The notes beneath the pieces are model-generated. The model worked only from the letters and a program-made list of their open reading frames with translations, searched no databases and had not been told where the DNA came from. From Streptomyces sp. NBC_00162 (GTDB taxonomy: Bacteria; Actinomycetota; Actinomycetes; Streptomycetales; Streptomycetaceae), in contig NZ_CP102509.1 in the NCBI RefSeq assembly GCF_024611995.1, positions 62,001 to 126,000 of the forward strand: DNA of 64,000 nt. The letters are read 5' to 3'. A program made the translations under genes and the position numbers. Below, piece after piece: positions 63,257 to 64,000 of this stretch (position 1 is the first letter of the stretch; every line of letters begins with the position of its first letter).

Positions 63257-64000
63257 GTGACAGAAACACAGCCCCGCACCCCGACCGCCCCGCACCCCCG
63301 CATCCCCTTCGGGGAGCGGCTCGGCAACCGCCTCCGCCGCCGCCGACGGCCGGGCCCCGAACCGCTCACCGCGTGGACGCTCGGCAGCGAACGCCACGAG
63401 GACCACACCGACGGCCTGGTCACGATGGCCCGTACGCTGCCCCGCCTGGCCCGCATCGCCCTGGCTTTGGCCTGGCAGGCCGACCGCACTGCACTTCTGC
63501 GCCTGCTCGGCCTGCAACTCGCCGTCGGCGCGCTGACGGCCGCCGCCCTCCACCTCACCCGGACCGCGCTCGCGGCCCTGTTCGCGGCGGGCGCCCCTCT
63601 GGAGCGGCTCGACCGCGCCGAACTCGCCCTCCTGGCCCTGGCCGCCGTCGCGGCCGCCCGCTCCCTGGCCTCCGCCGGGACCGTCGCCACGACCGCCCGC
63701 CTCGGGCCCGCCGTCGACAGCCGCGCCGAACTCGCCTACCTTGAGGCCGCCACCCGCGTCCCCCTCGCCGCCTACGACGACCCCTCCTGGTGTGACCACG
63801 GGGAGGCCGCCAACCGCGCCGCCAAGGACGCCCACACGGTCCTCGGATCCCTCGTCGCTGTCACCAGTGCCGCCCTCGGCATCACCGCCGCCGCCAGCAT
63901 CCTGACCACCCTCGACCCGCTGCTGCTGCCCCTGCTGCTCCTGGCCGTCCTGCCCCGAGCCTGGGCCGCCGCCCGCGCCGCCCAAGCCACCCACCGCGGC
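63257..64000 (+). CDS. Lasso-cluster ABC transporter (partial)
   Basis: Open from GTG 63257 to the right edge. Membrane domain of an ABC exporter: helices ALLRLLGLQLAVGALTAAAL and LALLALAAVAAARSLASAG, the coupling-type segment TRVPLAAYDDPSWCDHGEAA, and a further pair (VLGSLVAVTSAALGITAAAS). No nucleotide-binding domain is reached. It would export the mature lasso peptide. GGGAGG is almost touching GTG 63257, so the real start may differ. Confidence 0.65.
   Translation, partial: MTETQPRTPTAPHPRIPFGERLGNRLRRRRRPGPEPLTAWTLGSERHEDHTDGLVTMARTLPRLARIALALAWQADRTALLRLLGLQLAVGALTAAALHLTRTALAALFAAGAPLERLDRAELALLALAAVAAARSLASAGTVATTARLGPAVDSRAELAYLEAATRVPLAAYDDPSWCDHGEAANRAAKDAHTVLGSLVAVTSAALGITAAASILTTLDPLLLPLLLLAVLPRAWAAARAAQATHRG

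Overview
The window is high-GC actinobacterial DNA, almost certainly Streptomyces: G/C-ending codons, many GTG starts, an XRE/DUF5753 regulator paired with a DUF397 protein, an RsbW-like orphan ATPase, DUF6292, DUF2637 and DUF6087 proteins, and IS5-, IS21- and probably ISL3-type insertion-sequence relics. The gene content (conjugation, pilus, defence, solo IS ends, truncated genes) is accessory: a large plasmid, an integrative element or a chromosome arm. No complete tRNA, rRNA or CRISPR array was seen.

Layout. 1-4.2 kb: a Hachiman-like defence pair (HamA nuclease, cut by the left edge, and HamB helicase). 4.2-8.2 kb: small regulators, a truncated Toprim protein and an APH-fold phosphotransferase. 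8.3-14.8 kb: a glycosylation or natural-product island with two glycosyltransferases, a nucleotide-sugar dehydrogenase, an unrecognised 462-residue protein and a 2-oxoglutarate dioxygenase. 14.4-18 kb: RsbW-like ATPase, DUF5753/DUF397 pair and a multi-HTH DUF6292 protein. 18.2-20.6 kb: a terminator, a 200-bp polypyrimidine tract, six exact-period 12-bp repeats, and a split IS5 transposase enclosing a SUKH gene and a membrane-protein gene.

21.06-33.8 kb is one translationally coupled operon for a Gram-positive type IV secretion (conjugation) machine: TcpC/VirB8-like, small membrane protein, TcpE/VirB3-like, VirB4 ATPase, VirB6-like channel, lytic transglycosylase-NlpC/P60, VirD4 coupling ATPase and replication-relaxation protein. 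No relaxase and no TraB were found. 34.7-46.0 kb follows on the same strand: a lipoprotein, a secreted protein and a Tad/Flp pilus set (RcpC/CpaB, TadZ, TadA, TadB, TadC, pilin, TadE-like proteins, TadG), ending in a very large LysM-membrane-BTAD protein. Together they could build an envelope-spanning transfer channel plus a surface adhesin for mating contacts.

46-64 kb is a mosaic: a second SUKH gene, a small secreted GNxGx-repeat protein, an IS21-ended cassette with target duplications carrying an unknown gene, a 142-bp MITE, three arrays of GGTSACC-type repeats, a membrane NACHT NTPase (probable defence), a DUF2637 plasmid-spread-like protein, DUF6087, two secreted proteins, and the remains of a lasso-peptide cluster (cyclase C-terminus, B1, B2, ABC transporter) running off the right edge.

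At least 16 otherwise well-conserved reading frames are broken by one-base shifts, many at C or G homopolymers. This looks more like uncorrected sequencing indels than decay, so I list such genes as single features and state where the frame changes.
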